The position numbers were made by a program, and so were the translations under genes. Below the pieces are notes generated by a model, which saw only the letters and a list, made by a program, of their open reading frames with translations, ran no database searches and had not been told where the DNA came from. DNA of 64,000 nucleotides from Ohessyouella blattaphilus (lineage in GTDB: Bacteria > Bacillota > Clostridia > Lachnospirales > Lachnospiraceae), in assembly GCF_024721265.1 (NCBI RefSeq), contig NZ_JAMXOC010000005.1:1-64000 (forward strand). Reading direction: 5' to 3'. Below, piece after piece: positions 33,027 through 41,033 of this stretch. Each line of letters starts with the position of its first letter. Position 1 is the first letter of the stretch.

Positions 33027-33974
33027 ATGCTTGGTGCATTCATTATCGCCATCGATAACAAGACCAGAGAAAATCAGTACCACCCCCTCACCGAAGTAGG
33101 GGGTATTTCTGCCCTCAAGCACCTAGTTATCACTTTGCAAAAAAGTGAAATCTCCCCCATTATCATCGTCTCAAAAGAAAAGGTCGAGTGGGAAAATCAC
33201 TTAATGAAAATGGGGGTTCTCTGCCTAGGGCCAGATGACCGGGACCCTGCGACCAAAGACTATTATCACGAGGCTCTCGCCCTTTTGCACACATCTTGTA
33301 GCCATGCGCTTTTAACCACCACTGACTACCCCCTATTTGGGGTAGAAACCATTAAGGCCCTACAAGAAGCCGAGGAAGCACCGGTGCTTCCCGCTTATCA
33401 AAGCACTTCTGGCTTTCCCCTTTACGTAGCGACCAAAGACTTACTAAAAATTTACGAAAGCGGCGAAGCCGGCACTCTTGAGGCTTTTTTGCACGGACTT
33501 ACAAAAGACGTCCGCTTAGTGCCAGTTAACGACTCTGGTGTGATCGCCAACCTAGGCGCCTCTAAGCAGTGGCAAGAGCTTTTAGACCAGCATCGCCACA
33601 CGGATTTTCGGCCTGTCACTAAGCTGATGATCGCTAAAGATTCCCCTTGCTTCGGGCCAGGAACGTATCAGCTTCTAGAGGCCATCGACACCTGTCACTC
33701 GGTTAGAAACGCCTGCCGACTAATCGGCCTTTCCTATAGTAAGGGCTGGCGCATGATCCACGAAATGGAAGAAGCCATCGGCCTAACAATGGTTGCCCGT
33801 AAAAAAGGCGGCGATGGCGGCGGCCAGGCTGCCCTCACCCCCAAAGGCCGACTACTACTAGAGCGCTACGCTCTCTATGTAAAAAGCTGTAACGAGGCCA
33901 TCGAGGAAATATTCGACCAACAGTATTCTCGGCTCATGGAGGATCTAACAAACTATGAAGAATCAGCAGATTAA
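33027..33974 (+). CDS. NTP-transferase-like protein fused to a ModE-like HTH (DVU_1551-like)
   Basis: A 315-residue fusion. Residues 1-190 have a MobA/MocA-like nucleotidyltransferase outline, with the acidic LLTTTDYPLFG strand and a GFPLYV loop. The usual LAAGxSxRMG nucleotide-binding loop is replaced by FIIAIDNKTRENQYHPL, so activity is doubtful. Residues 205-290 are a ModE/LysR-like winged helix (FGPGTYQLLEAIDTCHSVRNAC, SYSKGWRMIHEMEE, GGGQAALTPKGRLLLERY; cited in part). It may sense a molybdenum cofactor intermediate and bind DNA (inference). AGGAGG precedes the start, and it overlaps the CoA-ligase gene by 20 nt. Confidence 0.78.
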   Translation: MLGAFIIAIDNKTRENQYHPLTEVGGISALKHLVITLQKSEISPIIIVSKEKVEWENHLMKMGVLCLGPDDRDPATKDYYHEALALLHTSCSHALLTTTDYPLFGVETIKALQEAEEAPVLPAYQSTSGFPLYVATKDLLKIYESGEAGTLEAFLHGLTKDVRLVPVNDSGVIANLGASKQWQELLDQHRHTDFRPVTKLMIAKDSPCFGPGTYQLLEAIDTCHSVRNACRLIGLSYSKGWRMIHEMEEAIGLTMVARKKGGDGGGQAALTPKGRLLLERYALYVKSCNEAIEEIFDQQYSRLMEDLTNYEESAD

Positions 33975-35073
33975 GGCCGCTCTAGAAGTGGCCCGCTACG
34001 CTCACAATCACAGCCCCTTCTACCGGGAACATCTAGCGGGTAAAAACCTAGAAGACTTTGAAACCCTGCCTTTTCTAACAGGGGCTCTTCTAAGGGAGCA
34101 GGGAGAACGCCTGCTGGCTACTAGCCTAGGGGAAGTGGCTCGTATTCGCACCTTTTCCACCTCTGGCAGCACCGGTTCACCCAAAAGAATCTTTCACGGA
34201 AATGATGACTTGGAACGGACCATCGCCTTCTTCGGCGAAGGCATGAAAAGGATTACCCCCGAAGGCAGTACGGTCTTTATTCTCATGTCGGATGCGAAGC
34301 CCGGTAGTATCGCCTCTCTCCTTAAAGAGGGGCTTTCTCGTTATCACCGCCAAGGGTTCATCCATGGTCGTCCCCAGCAACTAGAAGAAACAATTGCGGC
34401 ACTAACAGCTGCCGACTGTCTCGTAGGCATGCCTGCCGACGTCTATTATTTATGTAAAAAAGCACCAGAGCTAAAAATTCCTTACGTGCTCTTAAGTGCC
34501 GATTACGTTGCTTCCGGGATTATTCGTACCCTTGAAGAGCTTTGGCAGGCCAAAGTCTACACTCATTACGGGCTGACGGAAACCTGTTACGGCTTAGCGG
34601 TACAGTGTCCCAAGCGCCGAGGCATGCACCTGCGAAGCGATGACTTCTACCTTGAAATCATCAATCCGGTGACTGAGCGCCTCTTACCTTTCGGCGAAGT
34701 GGGGGAAATCGTCCTTACGTCTTTGCAAAAATCGGTGATGCCACTAATTCGCTACCGGACAGGTGATCTAGGAAAACTCTCTGATACGCCTTGTCCTTGC
34801 GGCTACATAGGCCCTTCTTTAGAGGGCGTCTACGGACGCGCAGAGAATCGCAAAAGCCCCATAAACATCCACCGCTTAGACGACCTAATCTTGGCCGAAA
34901 AAGAGGTGTTTGCTTATGAGGCAACGTTAGCTGAGAATAAATTGTTGTTAACCATCGAAGGTGAGATCGACCTGGACAGGCTAGCGTCACGCCTTCCTCT
35001 CCCTGTAGAGGTCAGGCACACCGTCTGTCCCCCCTGGGAATCCTCTGGGAAACGCTCCCTTCACTTTCGGTAG
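33955..35073 (+). CDS. AMP-dependent CoA ligase/phenylacetate-CoA ligase-like (DVU_1553-like)
   Basis: A 372-residue adenylate-forming enzyme related to PaaK but shorter (PaaK is about 430). Motifs are the P-loop-like FSTSGSTGSPKRI near 67, THYGLTETCYG near 203, and IRYRTGDLGKLSD near 265. A cysteine pair CPCG follows. The shortened C-terminal lid suggests partial or specialised function. It is coupled to the preceding NTP-transferase-like gene by a 20-nt overlap and converges on xdhC with a 13-nt tail overlap. It may activate an acid made by the aldehyde oxidoreductase, or modify the cofactor; the substrate is unknown. Confidence 0.8.
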   Translation: MKNQQIKAALEVARYAHNHSPFYREHLAGKNLEDFETLPFLTGALLREQGERLLATSLGEVARIRTFSTSGSTGSPKRIFHGNDDLERTIAFFGEGMKRITPEGSTVFILMSDAKPGSIASLLKEGLSRYHRQGFIHGRPQQLEETIAALTAADCLVGMPADVYYLCKKAPELKIPYVLLSADYVASGIIRTLEELWQAKVYTHYGLTETCYGLAVQCPKRRGMHLRSDDFYLEIINPVTERLLPFGEVGEIVLTSLQKSVMPLIRYRTGDLGKLSDTPCPCGYIGPSLEGVYGRAENRKSPINIHRLDDLILAEKEVFAYEATLAENKLLLTIEGEIDLDRLASRLPLPVEVRHTVCPPWESSGKRSLHFR

Positions 35074-36008
35074 CGCTCCTGAATCAGTTGACCGGCAATA
35101 CTAATGGCGATTTCTGCCGGAGTTTTCGCGCCGATATCAAGACCAATTGGCGTCGTAATCCGCGCAAGAGATTCCTCGGTAAAACCCATTTCCTGAAGGC
35201 GGGCGAAGACACCTGCCTTCTTTTTTCGGCTTCCGATTACCCCGATATAACGAGCCCTGGTTCTAAGGGCTTCTGCGAGCACCCGTTGATCATCCTTGTG
35301 CCCCCTGGTCATAATCACCACATAGTCATCTGCCTGAATCTGCACCTTCCCAAGGGGCGCTTCCTGATTGATTAAAATGGTCTCTGTCGCCAAAGGAAAT
35401 AACTCTGGCTGCGTAAACTCTTCCCGGTCATCAAGGACGATACAGGAAAAATCAAGGGGAGAGAGCACCGGTACTAAAGCCTGGGAAACGTGACCGCCGC
35501 CAAAAATATAGACTCGCTCACTGGCCTTTATTTCTTCGATATAATAGCCCTCATATGCCGCTAATTCTTCTTGCCTTTTAAGAAGACGCATCTCCCCACG
35601 AGAGCCCTTCTTCGTCTCTACCGCTAACCAGCCGCGCCTGCGCTCTTCGTAGAGCGCTTCGATTTCGGTACACAGCTTCAGAAAGCTCTCATCTGTACCA
35701 GCAATATACTTTTCATAGACGGTCACATCACCGCCACAAATCATTCCTAAATCCTGAATTTCATTTTGCTTTAGCTGATAGTAGGAGAGCTGGGACTGCT
35801 TCTTCGCTAAAACACTGAGGGCCGTCTGCTCGCTGACGTGCTCCACCTGACCGCCGCCAATAGTCCCTAGTACCCGGCCTGCTTTTGTCACTAGCATCTT
35901 CGCGCCCATCCCTCTAGGAGTCGAGCCACTACTACTAACAATCGTTACCAGCACCACATCTTCCCCTTGTTCTAGATATTCTTTTATACATGCAAATAGT
36001 TCTCTCAT
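35061..36008 (-). CDS. XdhC/CoxI-family molybdenum cofactor insertion protein
   Basis: A 315-residue XdhC-type chaperone, which in known cases binds and sulfurates or inserts Moco into xanthine oxidase-family enzymes. The N-terminal XdhC domain has VTIVSSSGSTPRGMGAKMLV and GTIGGGQVE. The C-terminal Rossmann domain has YIFGGGHVSQAL, VLDDREEF, and GVIGSRKKK. It ends the molybdenum operon; the ATG overlaps the modC stop (ATGA) with GGAGG before it. The Mop-type aldehyde oxidoreductase at 29.7 kb is the obvious client. Confidence 0.88.
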   Translation of the reverse strand: MRELFACIKEYLEQGEDVVLVTIVSSSGSTPRGMGAKMLVTKAGRVLGTIGGGQVEHVSEQTALSVLAKKQSQLSYYQLKQNEIQDLGMICGGDVTVYEKYIAGTDESFLKLCTEIEALYEERRRGWLAVETKKGSRGEMRLLKRQEELAAYEGYYIEEIKASERVYIFGGGHVSQALVPVLSPLDFSCIVLDDREEFTQPELFPLATETILINQEAPLGKVQIQADDYVVIMTRGHKDDQRVLAEALRTRARYIGVIGSRKKKAGVFARLQEMGFTEESLARITTPIGLDIGAKTPAEIAISIAGQLIQERYRK

Positions 36009-37057
36009 TTCTCCGCCTCCGAATATAAACAAAGGACATTCACTGGGGAGATTCCCAGCTCTTCTGGCATCTCTCCAGGAAAGCGGTCCTTTGGTATGCG
36101 CCACCATAAGTCTTTTGACTGAGGGTTTTGGTCTACGTATTTAAACTGAATAATCCACTCAAAAGGCTCCTCCATCATCCCCGTTTGCTGAACTGAGTAA
36201 CGATTGGACTTGACTTTGGGTCCAAAATAGTGGGCCCGAATACCGATGGCCTGCAAATCTTCCCTAACGGCTTCTTTCGTCTCTAGGCGAATTCCCCACT
36301 CAGGGACTTCCACTTCATAGTCCGAGCACTTCTTCGCCGCTGCAATATTCTTACAACCGGTAATCAAAGCGCCGGTAATCGTCTCGGGGCTGGCAAACAC
36401 TTCCTTGGTTCCTTTATGCGTGAGAATCTTTCCCTCGCCCATCAGCGCCATCTGCTCACACATGTGATACCCTTCGTTGCGATTATGAGTTACCATCAGC
36501 ACCGGCCTGGCATATTCTCGCAAAAGCGCCTTTACCTCTATTTGCAGCTTACTGCTTAAATGGGCATCAAGGGCCGAGAAAGGCTCATCCAGTAGTAATA
36601 GTTTTGGCTGATTTACCAGAATCCGGGCTAGCGCCACTCTTTGCTGCTGACCACCGGATAGCTGATTTACCTTTTGCTTCTCCAGTCCCTGTAGCTGTAG
36701 AAGTTCTGCTACCTCTAGGAGGCGTTTCTGCTTCTCCGCCTTGTCCTTAAGGTGATGCAGGCCACAGAGGATGTTCTTCTCCACGTTCATATTGGGAAAG
36801 AGGGCATAATTTTGAAAAAGATACCCCACTCTTCGCTTCTGAGGCGGTAGATTAATCTTCTTCTCGCTATCAAAAAGGGTGACGCCATCTAGGACAATCC
36901 GCCCAGTATCTGGCGTCTCTATGCCAGCGATGCACCTAAGGGTCATGCTTTTGCCACAGCCAGAGGGTCCTAAAATACCAGTAATCCCTTCCTTTGTCTG
37001 GATATCCACTCTTAAATGAAAGGAGCCTACCTTTTTTTCAATCTTAACTTCTAACAC
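36005..37057 (-). CDS. modC: molybdate/tungstate ABC transporter ATP-binding protein
   Basis: A 350-residue ATPase: Walker A LGPSGCGKSMTL near 30, Q-loop YLFQNYALFPNM, signature LSGGQQQRVALARIL near 130, Walker B LLLLDEPFSALD, and a switch His (VTHNR). The C-terminal 110 residues are not a clear TOBE domain. It powers import through ModB from ModA. The GTG at 37057 has GGAGG 8 nt before it and overlaps the modB stop by 7 nt; a TTG 15 nt upstream overlaps the ribosome site. Sulfate (CysA) specificity is a weak alternative given the Mo genes around it. Confidence 0.87.
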   Translation of the reverse strand: MLEVKIEKKVGSFHLRVDIQTKEGITGILGPSGCGKSMTLRCIAGIETPDTGRIVLDGVTLFDSEKKINLPPQKRRVGYLFQNYALFPNMNVEKNILCGLHHLKDKAEKQKRLLEVAELLQLQGLEKQKVNQLSGGQQQRVALARILVNQPKLLLLDEPFSALDAHLSSKLQIEVKALLREYARPVLMVTHNRNEGYHMCEQMALMGEGKILTHKGTKEVFASPETITGALITGCKNIAAAKKCSDYEVEVPEWGIRLETKEAVREDLQAIGIRAHYFGPKVKSNRYSVQQTGMMEEPFEWIIQFKYVDQNPQSKDLWWRIPKDRFPGEMPEELGISPVNVLCLYSEAEK

Positions 37058-37725
37058 TTTGCCCGCCTCCAATCGTTTTGTCCCTTTTCCATAATATTAA
37101 CAATCAAAAGGACCACCGCCGAGATGGCCAGATTAAGCAGGACCCATTTGGTGGCGCCGGCGTTGTCGCCGGTGCGCCAAAGCTGATAAACGGTGGTGGA
37201 AATCGTCGCCGTCTTTCCCGGGGTATATCCTACCAGCATACTGGTCGCCCCGTACTCTCCTAGCGCTCTAGCAAAGGCTAAGACCGAGCCCGCGATAATT
37301 CCTTGGCGACAGTAAGGCATCCGAATCCGCCAAAAGATATAGGTATTCGATAAACCAAGAGTCTGCCCGGAATAACTAAGGGTCTCATCAAAGCTTTCAA
37401 ACGCCCCTCTGGCCGTTCGGTACATCAGCGGAAAGGCTACCACTGAGGCCGTAATTACGCCGCCTTGCCAAGTCATCACAAACTGAATACCCTGCTCTTT
37501 TAAAAGCTGTCCCAAGGGTCTATTAACCCCCAAAAGCAATAATAGAAAATACCCCACCACTGTAGGGGGAAGCACCAAGGGGAGGGTCAGAATTACATCC
37601 AACACCCCCTTGATGATTTTTGGCAACTTCGCAATATAGTATGCGGCAAATATTCCTAAAAAAAATACGATTACACTACTAAGCAGCGCAATTCGCAAAG
37701 AATTTCCTAACGGAAACCAGTCCAT
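37051..37725 (-). CDS. modB: molybdate/tungstate ABC transporter permease
   Basis: A 224-residue inner-membrane permease with about five to six transmembrane segments and the binding-protein-dependent EAA-type loop that contacts the ATPase (YSGQTLGLSNTYIFWRI...). PLVLPPTVVGYFLLLLLG is typical of ModB/CysT. It lies 18 nt after modA in the minus-strand operon. Specificity is taken from the adjacent modA and cofactor genes. Confidence 0.88.
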   Translation of the reverse strand: MDWFPLGNSLRIALLSSVIVFFLGIFAAYYIAKLPKIIKGVLDVILTLPLVLPPTVVGYFLLLLLGVNRPLGQLLKEQGIQFVMTWQGGVITASVVAFPLMYRTARGAFESFDETLSYSGQTLGLSNTYIFWRIRMPYCRQGIIAGSVLAFARALGEYGATSMLVGYTPGKTATISTTVYQLWRTGDNAGATKWVLLNLAISAVVLLIVNIMEKGQNDWRRAKC

Positions 37726-37743
37726 AACTTCCCCTCGCTTCTC

Positions 37744-38574
37744 CTAAAAGGCCTTCGTAAAGCCTACTTTTTCAAAAATAGCTACCGCCGCGTCGGTCTT
37801 TAAAAACTCCAGATACGCCTTAGCTGCCTCTTCTTGCTCTGTCCCTTTAATAACGGCTGCCGGATATAACACCTTGCCGCACATGTCTTCTGTCGCCGCA
37901 TCCACAATCTCTAAATCAGCGCTAAAGGCATCGGTACAGTAGACTACGCCCGCGTCCACGCTGCCTTCACTAATCCAGGTGGTCACTTCTTTCACATTGC
38001 TTCCGTAACTAATCTTTCCCGCCGCTGCTAGGGCACTTTCGTCTAAGGAAAAATACGTCAGAATCTTCTGAGTATACTGTCCTACCGGCACGTCGCTGTT
38101 GCCCATGGCAAAAAGCATCTCCTCACCACTAAGCTTCTGACCTAAGTCTTCAAAGCTAGTAATTCCCTTAGGATTTTCTTCCGGCACACAAAGCGTCACT
38201 TGATTAAGAAGTAGATCCAATCGGGTACCCGCTGCTAGAAGTTCCCCTTCTTCAAGGGCATTCATCTGCTTTTCGCCAGCTGAGATAAACACATCACACA
38301 AGGCTCCCTCTTCAATCTGGGTCTGAAGCGTCCCCGAAGAGTCGAAGTTAAAAGAAAGCTTTACATTCGGAGCCTCCTCCTGATAAAGGGCTTCAATCTC
38401 TTGCAGTGTCTCGGTCATGGAAGCGGCGGCAAATACCGTCAATTCGATTTCTTCAGATGCTTCCTCACTTGGCTTTTCGCTCTCGTCCGCTGCCGGTGTT
38501 TCTTTGCCCCCGCACGCTACGAGACTGACCAAAACCATGGCCAGCACTAATACAGCTACTACTTTGTTTCTCAT
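37744..38574 (-). CDS. modA: molybdate/tungstate-binding lipoprotein
   Basis: A 276-residue extracytoplasmic binding protein. Its signal peptide ends in a lipobox (VSLVAC), so it is a membrane-anchored lipoprotein. The mature part begins LTVFAAASMTETLQEI, the ModA hallmark, with FDSSGTLQTQI and CDVFISAG later, and MGNSDVPVGQYTQKIL. It captures oxyanion for ModBC. The ATG at 38574 has AGGAGG 8 nt before it. A hairpin in the gap upstream (about 38610-38638) may tune expression relative to the preceding genes. Confidence 0.92.
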   Translation of the reverse strand: MRNKVVAVLVLAMVLVSLVACGGKETPAADESEKPSEEASEEIELTVFAAASMTETLQEIEALYQEEAPNVKLSFNFDSSGTLQTQIEEGALCDVFISAGEKQMNALEEGELLAAGTRLDLLLNQVTLCVPEENPKGITSFEDLGQKLSGEEMLFAMGNSDVPVGQYTQKILTYFSLDESALAAAGKISYGSNVKEVTTWISEGSVDAGVVYCTDAFSADLEIVDAATEDMCGKVLYPAAVIKGTEQEEAAKAYLEFLKTDAAVAIFEKVGFTKAF

Positions 38575-38609
38575 AAATCGTTCCTCCTTTGCTATTCGCA
38601 AAATGTATT

Positions 38610-38638
38610 TAACAAACGTGGCTTTACACGTATTGTTA
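38610..38638 (-). promoter_or_regulatory. Intercistronic hairpin before modA
   Basis: TAACAAACGTG and CACGTATTGTTA pair (one bulge) around a short loop, between the MOSC-Mog and modA stop/start. No T-run follows, so it is more likely an RNA processing or stability element than a terminator. Confidence 0.35.
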
Positions 38639-38656
38639 GCTGCTTTGTACGGTCTC

Positions 38657-39598
38657 CTAGTTCACCGGACTCCCGCACTCGCCACCGATTCCTTGTAGCA
38701 ACTCTAATCCATGTTCAATTGTATTCATAAAGGCGTCCATACTCTCCATACAGGCTTTCGGACTTCCTGGCAAATTCACGATTAAGGTTTTCTTACGGAT
38801 AACCGCCCGTCCTCTTGAGAGCATCGCTTTCCTAGTTATCTGCATCGAAGCGTAGCGAATGGCTTCCGCCACTCCTTGGGCTTCTTTGTCTGCTACCGCA
38901 AGCGTCGCTTCCGGAGTCATATCTCTAGGGGCAAACCCCGTTCCCCCAGTAGTCAAAATCAAATGGGGAAACCGCTGATCGCAGAGCCTAATCAGCTCCT
39001 TCTTAAGTAAGGCCTCCTCATCGGGAATTAGGATTTCTTCAATCACTTCGTAGCCCGCTTCCTTTAGTCTTCCTGCAATAGCCGGTCCACTTTTATCTTC
39101 CCGCTCACCGGCCGCCCCTTTATCACTTAAAGTGATAACTGCTGCCCGCAGCGACATCTTCTCCAAACCTGCAGCAATCTCCATCTCATCGCCGACGGCA
39201 ATCGTTCCCGAGTGAAGAACTCTCGCAAATACGCCTTCCCGGGGCATAATACAGTCCCCAACCTTTTGATAAATCTGACAATGAGTATGGCACTCCTTGC
39301 CGATTTGGGTCATTTCCAGAATCACTTCACCGCAGGTAAGCCTAGTTCCTACCGGTAATTCTCGAAAGTCGATCCCTTCCACAATGATGTTTTCGCCAAA
39401 AGCGCCGGGCAACACACCGGCTCCTTTTTCATTAAACGCTCTGATTTTATCACCGCTTATAAGACTTACCTGGCGATGCCAGTCCCCGCCGTGGGCGTCT
39501 CCTTCTAGCCCGAACCCTTCTTTAAAGAAGCCGGACTCTATATTTATCTTCTGGGTTCCCTTTTTTTCACTTTTACATACTGCTAATACTTTCCCCAT
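38657..39598 (-). CDS. MOSC domain-MogA/MoaB fusion protein
   Basis: A 313-residue fusion. Residues 1-150 are a MOSC domain (GLEGDAHGGDWHRQVSL, FGENIIVEGIDF, GKECHTHCQIY with its conserved cysteine), a fold used in sulfur carriage to Moco. Residues 155-305 are a MogA/MoaB domain (AVITLSDKGAAGEREDKSGP, LTTGGTGFAPRDMTPEAT, LPGSPKA) that adenylates molybdopterin. The two steps act in sequence in cofactor assembly. The ATG at 39598 has GGAGG 5 nt before it and overlaps the end of moaA. The fusion also occurs in other Clostridia and Desulfovibrio relatives. Confidence 0.88.
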   Translation of the reverse strand: MGKVLAVCKSEKKGTQKINIESGFFKEGFGLEGDAHGGDWHRQVSLISGDKIRAFNEKGAGVLPGAFGENIIVEGIDFRELPVGTRLTCGEVILEMTQIGKECHTHCQIYQKVGDCIMPREGVFARVLHSGTIAVGDEMEIAAGLEKMSLRAAVITLSDKGAAGEREDKSGPAIAGRLKEAGYEVIEEILIPDEEALLKKELIRLCDQRFPHLILTTGGTGFAPRDMTPEATLAVADKEAQGVAEAIRYASMQITRKAMLSRGRAVIRKKTLIVNLPGSPKACMESMDAFMNTIEHGLELLQGIGGECGSPVN

Positions 39599-39599
39599 C

Positions 39600-40571
39600 C
39601 TAGCCTCCAATTTCATTCATCCGTCGGTATTCGGTAATCTGCTCCTTCTCCTGAAAACTATGAGCTCGGGGTTTTCCGTAGATACACACTTTCATCGCCT
39701 CAGTTAACTCAGCAGTAGAAGCCCCTGCCCTTAATAGGTTCCGCAAATCCGTTCCCGCTTCATAACAAAGACACGGCTTTAGCATCCCTAACGAAGTAAG
39801 GCGCACCCGGTTACATTCATCGCAGAACCGATGACTAATGGCATCGATAAAGCCAATCTTTCCCTGTAAGCTCTCAGACGTATAATAATGTGCCGGACCA
39901 TTACCGGTTTTCTCAGAAGTGGCTTGCAAATCCGGCCACCGCTCTTTTAAGATATTAAGCGCTGGATCCATTTGCGGGCCCTTAAGAAGAGCCCCCTCAC
40001 CGATTGGCATTAGTTCAATAAAGCGAACGTCTACTGGATACTCTCTAGCAAGGCTTGCTAGCTTTATAATATCGGGCCGGTTCTCTTTAAGCAGAACCGC
40101 ATTCACCTTCATCTTAATGCCCAGCTCTACGCCCCGCTCTAGTACCTTTATAATCCCTTTCACCGTACTAAGATTCGTACCGGTTATCTGCCGGTATCTT
40201 TCCTCATCTAAAGAATCGATGCTAATATTAATGCCATCAATACTACTTTGTTTCAGCTCCGAAAGATGCTCATCCAAAAAGATACCATTGGTGGTCAGGG
40301 TTACTTGTTCTACCCCGTTTAAAGACTTAAGACGACGAATAAAATCAGGACAATCTTTGCGCGCCAGCGGTTCGCCGCCGGTGATCTTATACTTCTTAAT
40401 GCCCAGCAAGACCCCCGCTTCACAAATCTGCAAAATCTCTTCATAGGTCAAAATATCCTGGTGAGCGCCTTTTATAACGCCCCTTGGCATACAGTACAAG
40501 CAGCGCATATTGCACCGGTCCGTAACCGAGACCCGCATATATTCAATTTCGCGATTATACTGGTCTTTCAT
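39600..40571 (-). CDS. moaA: GTP 3',8-cyclase (molybdenum cofactor biosynthesis)
   Basis: A 323-residue radical SAM enzyme for the first step of molybdopterin synthesis, GTP to 3',8-cH2GTP. The N-terminal cluster is C20, C24 and C27 (CNMRCLYC), followed by ITGGEPLARKDC. The C-terminal cluster ligands are in FCDECNRVRLTSLGMLKPCL (three cysteines). The chain ends in the Gly-Gly needed for activity in MoaA. It overlaps moaC by 17 nt, and GGAGG lies somewhat far (about 13 nt) before the ATG. Confidence 0.95.
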   Translation of the reverse strand: MKDQYNREIEYMRVSVTDRCNMRCLYCMPRGVIKGAHQDILTYEEILQICEAGVLLGIKKYKITGGEPLARKDCPDFIRRLKSLNGVEQVTLTTNGIFLDEHLSELKQSSIDGINISIDSLDEERYRQITGTNLSTVKGIIKVLERGVELGIKMKVNAVLLKENRPDIIKLASLAREYPVDVRFIELMPIGEGALLKGPQMDPALNILKERWPDLQATSEKTGNGPAHYYTSESLQGKIGFIDAISHRFCDECNRVRLTSLGMLKPCLCYEAGTDLRNLLRAGASTAELTEAMKVCIYGKPRAHSFQEKEQITEYRRMNEIGG

Positions 40572-41031
40572 AGTGGCCGCTTTTTCCTCCTTCTTTTTCT
40601 AGGAGAACAATCTCTCCTATCGTCATTCCTTTATCCACTGCTTTACACATATCATATATGGTCAAAAGAGCGATACTCACACCCGTTAATGCCTCCATCT
40701 CCACCCCAGTCTTCCCTTCACAGGTTACCTGACAGGTAGCAAGGATCGCGTTTTCTTCCTCTAATAGAGAAAATGTCACTTTACTGTTGGTAAGGGCTAG
40801 GCTGTGACAAAGAGGAATCAAATCGGCCGTCTTTTTTGTTGCCATAATGCCGCCGATTTGCGCCACACCTAAGACATCACCTTTCTTTGCGCTTCCGTCT
40901 TTCACCATTTGAAAGCAAGCACGACTCATATAGATTTTTCCCTGAGCTCTCGCCCTCCTACTGGTGCTTTTCTTATCGCCCACCTCTATCATAACCGCAT
41001 TGCCTTCCCCATCAATGTGTGTAAGTCCCAT
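40555..41031 (-). CDS. moaC: cyclic pyranopterin monophosphate synthase
   Basis: A 158-residue MoaC that converts the MoaA product to cyclic pyranopterin monophosphate. Conserved segments are MIEVGDKKSTSRRARA, GDVLGVAQIGGIMATKKTADLIPLCH (cited in part), and GKTGVEMEALTGVS with LLTIYDMCKAVDKGM. The ATG at 41031 follows AAGGGGG and lies 2 nt after the preceding stop. Length is normal. Confidence 0.95.
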   Translation of the reverse strand: MGLTHIDGEGNAVMIEVGDKKSTSRRARAQGKIYMSRACFQMVKDGSAKKGDVLGVAQIGGIMATKKTADLIPLCHSLALTNSKVTFSLLEEENAILATCQVTCEGKTGVEMEALTGVSIALLTIYDMCKAVDKGMTIGEIVLLEKEGGKSGHYERPV

Positions 41032-41033
41032 AC

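Noticed and set aside
36005-38574. Sulfate ABC transporter (CysA/T type)
   Set aside because: ModA has the molybdate-type N-terminus, only one permease is present, and Mo cofactor genes surround it.
39919-40446. 175-codon open frame opposite moaA
   Set aside because: It has no ribosome site or recognisable motif and lies wholly antisense to a clear moaA.
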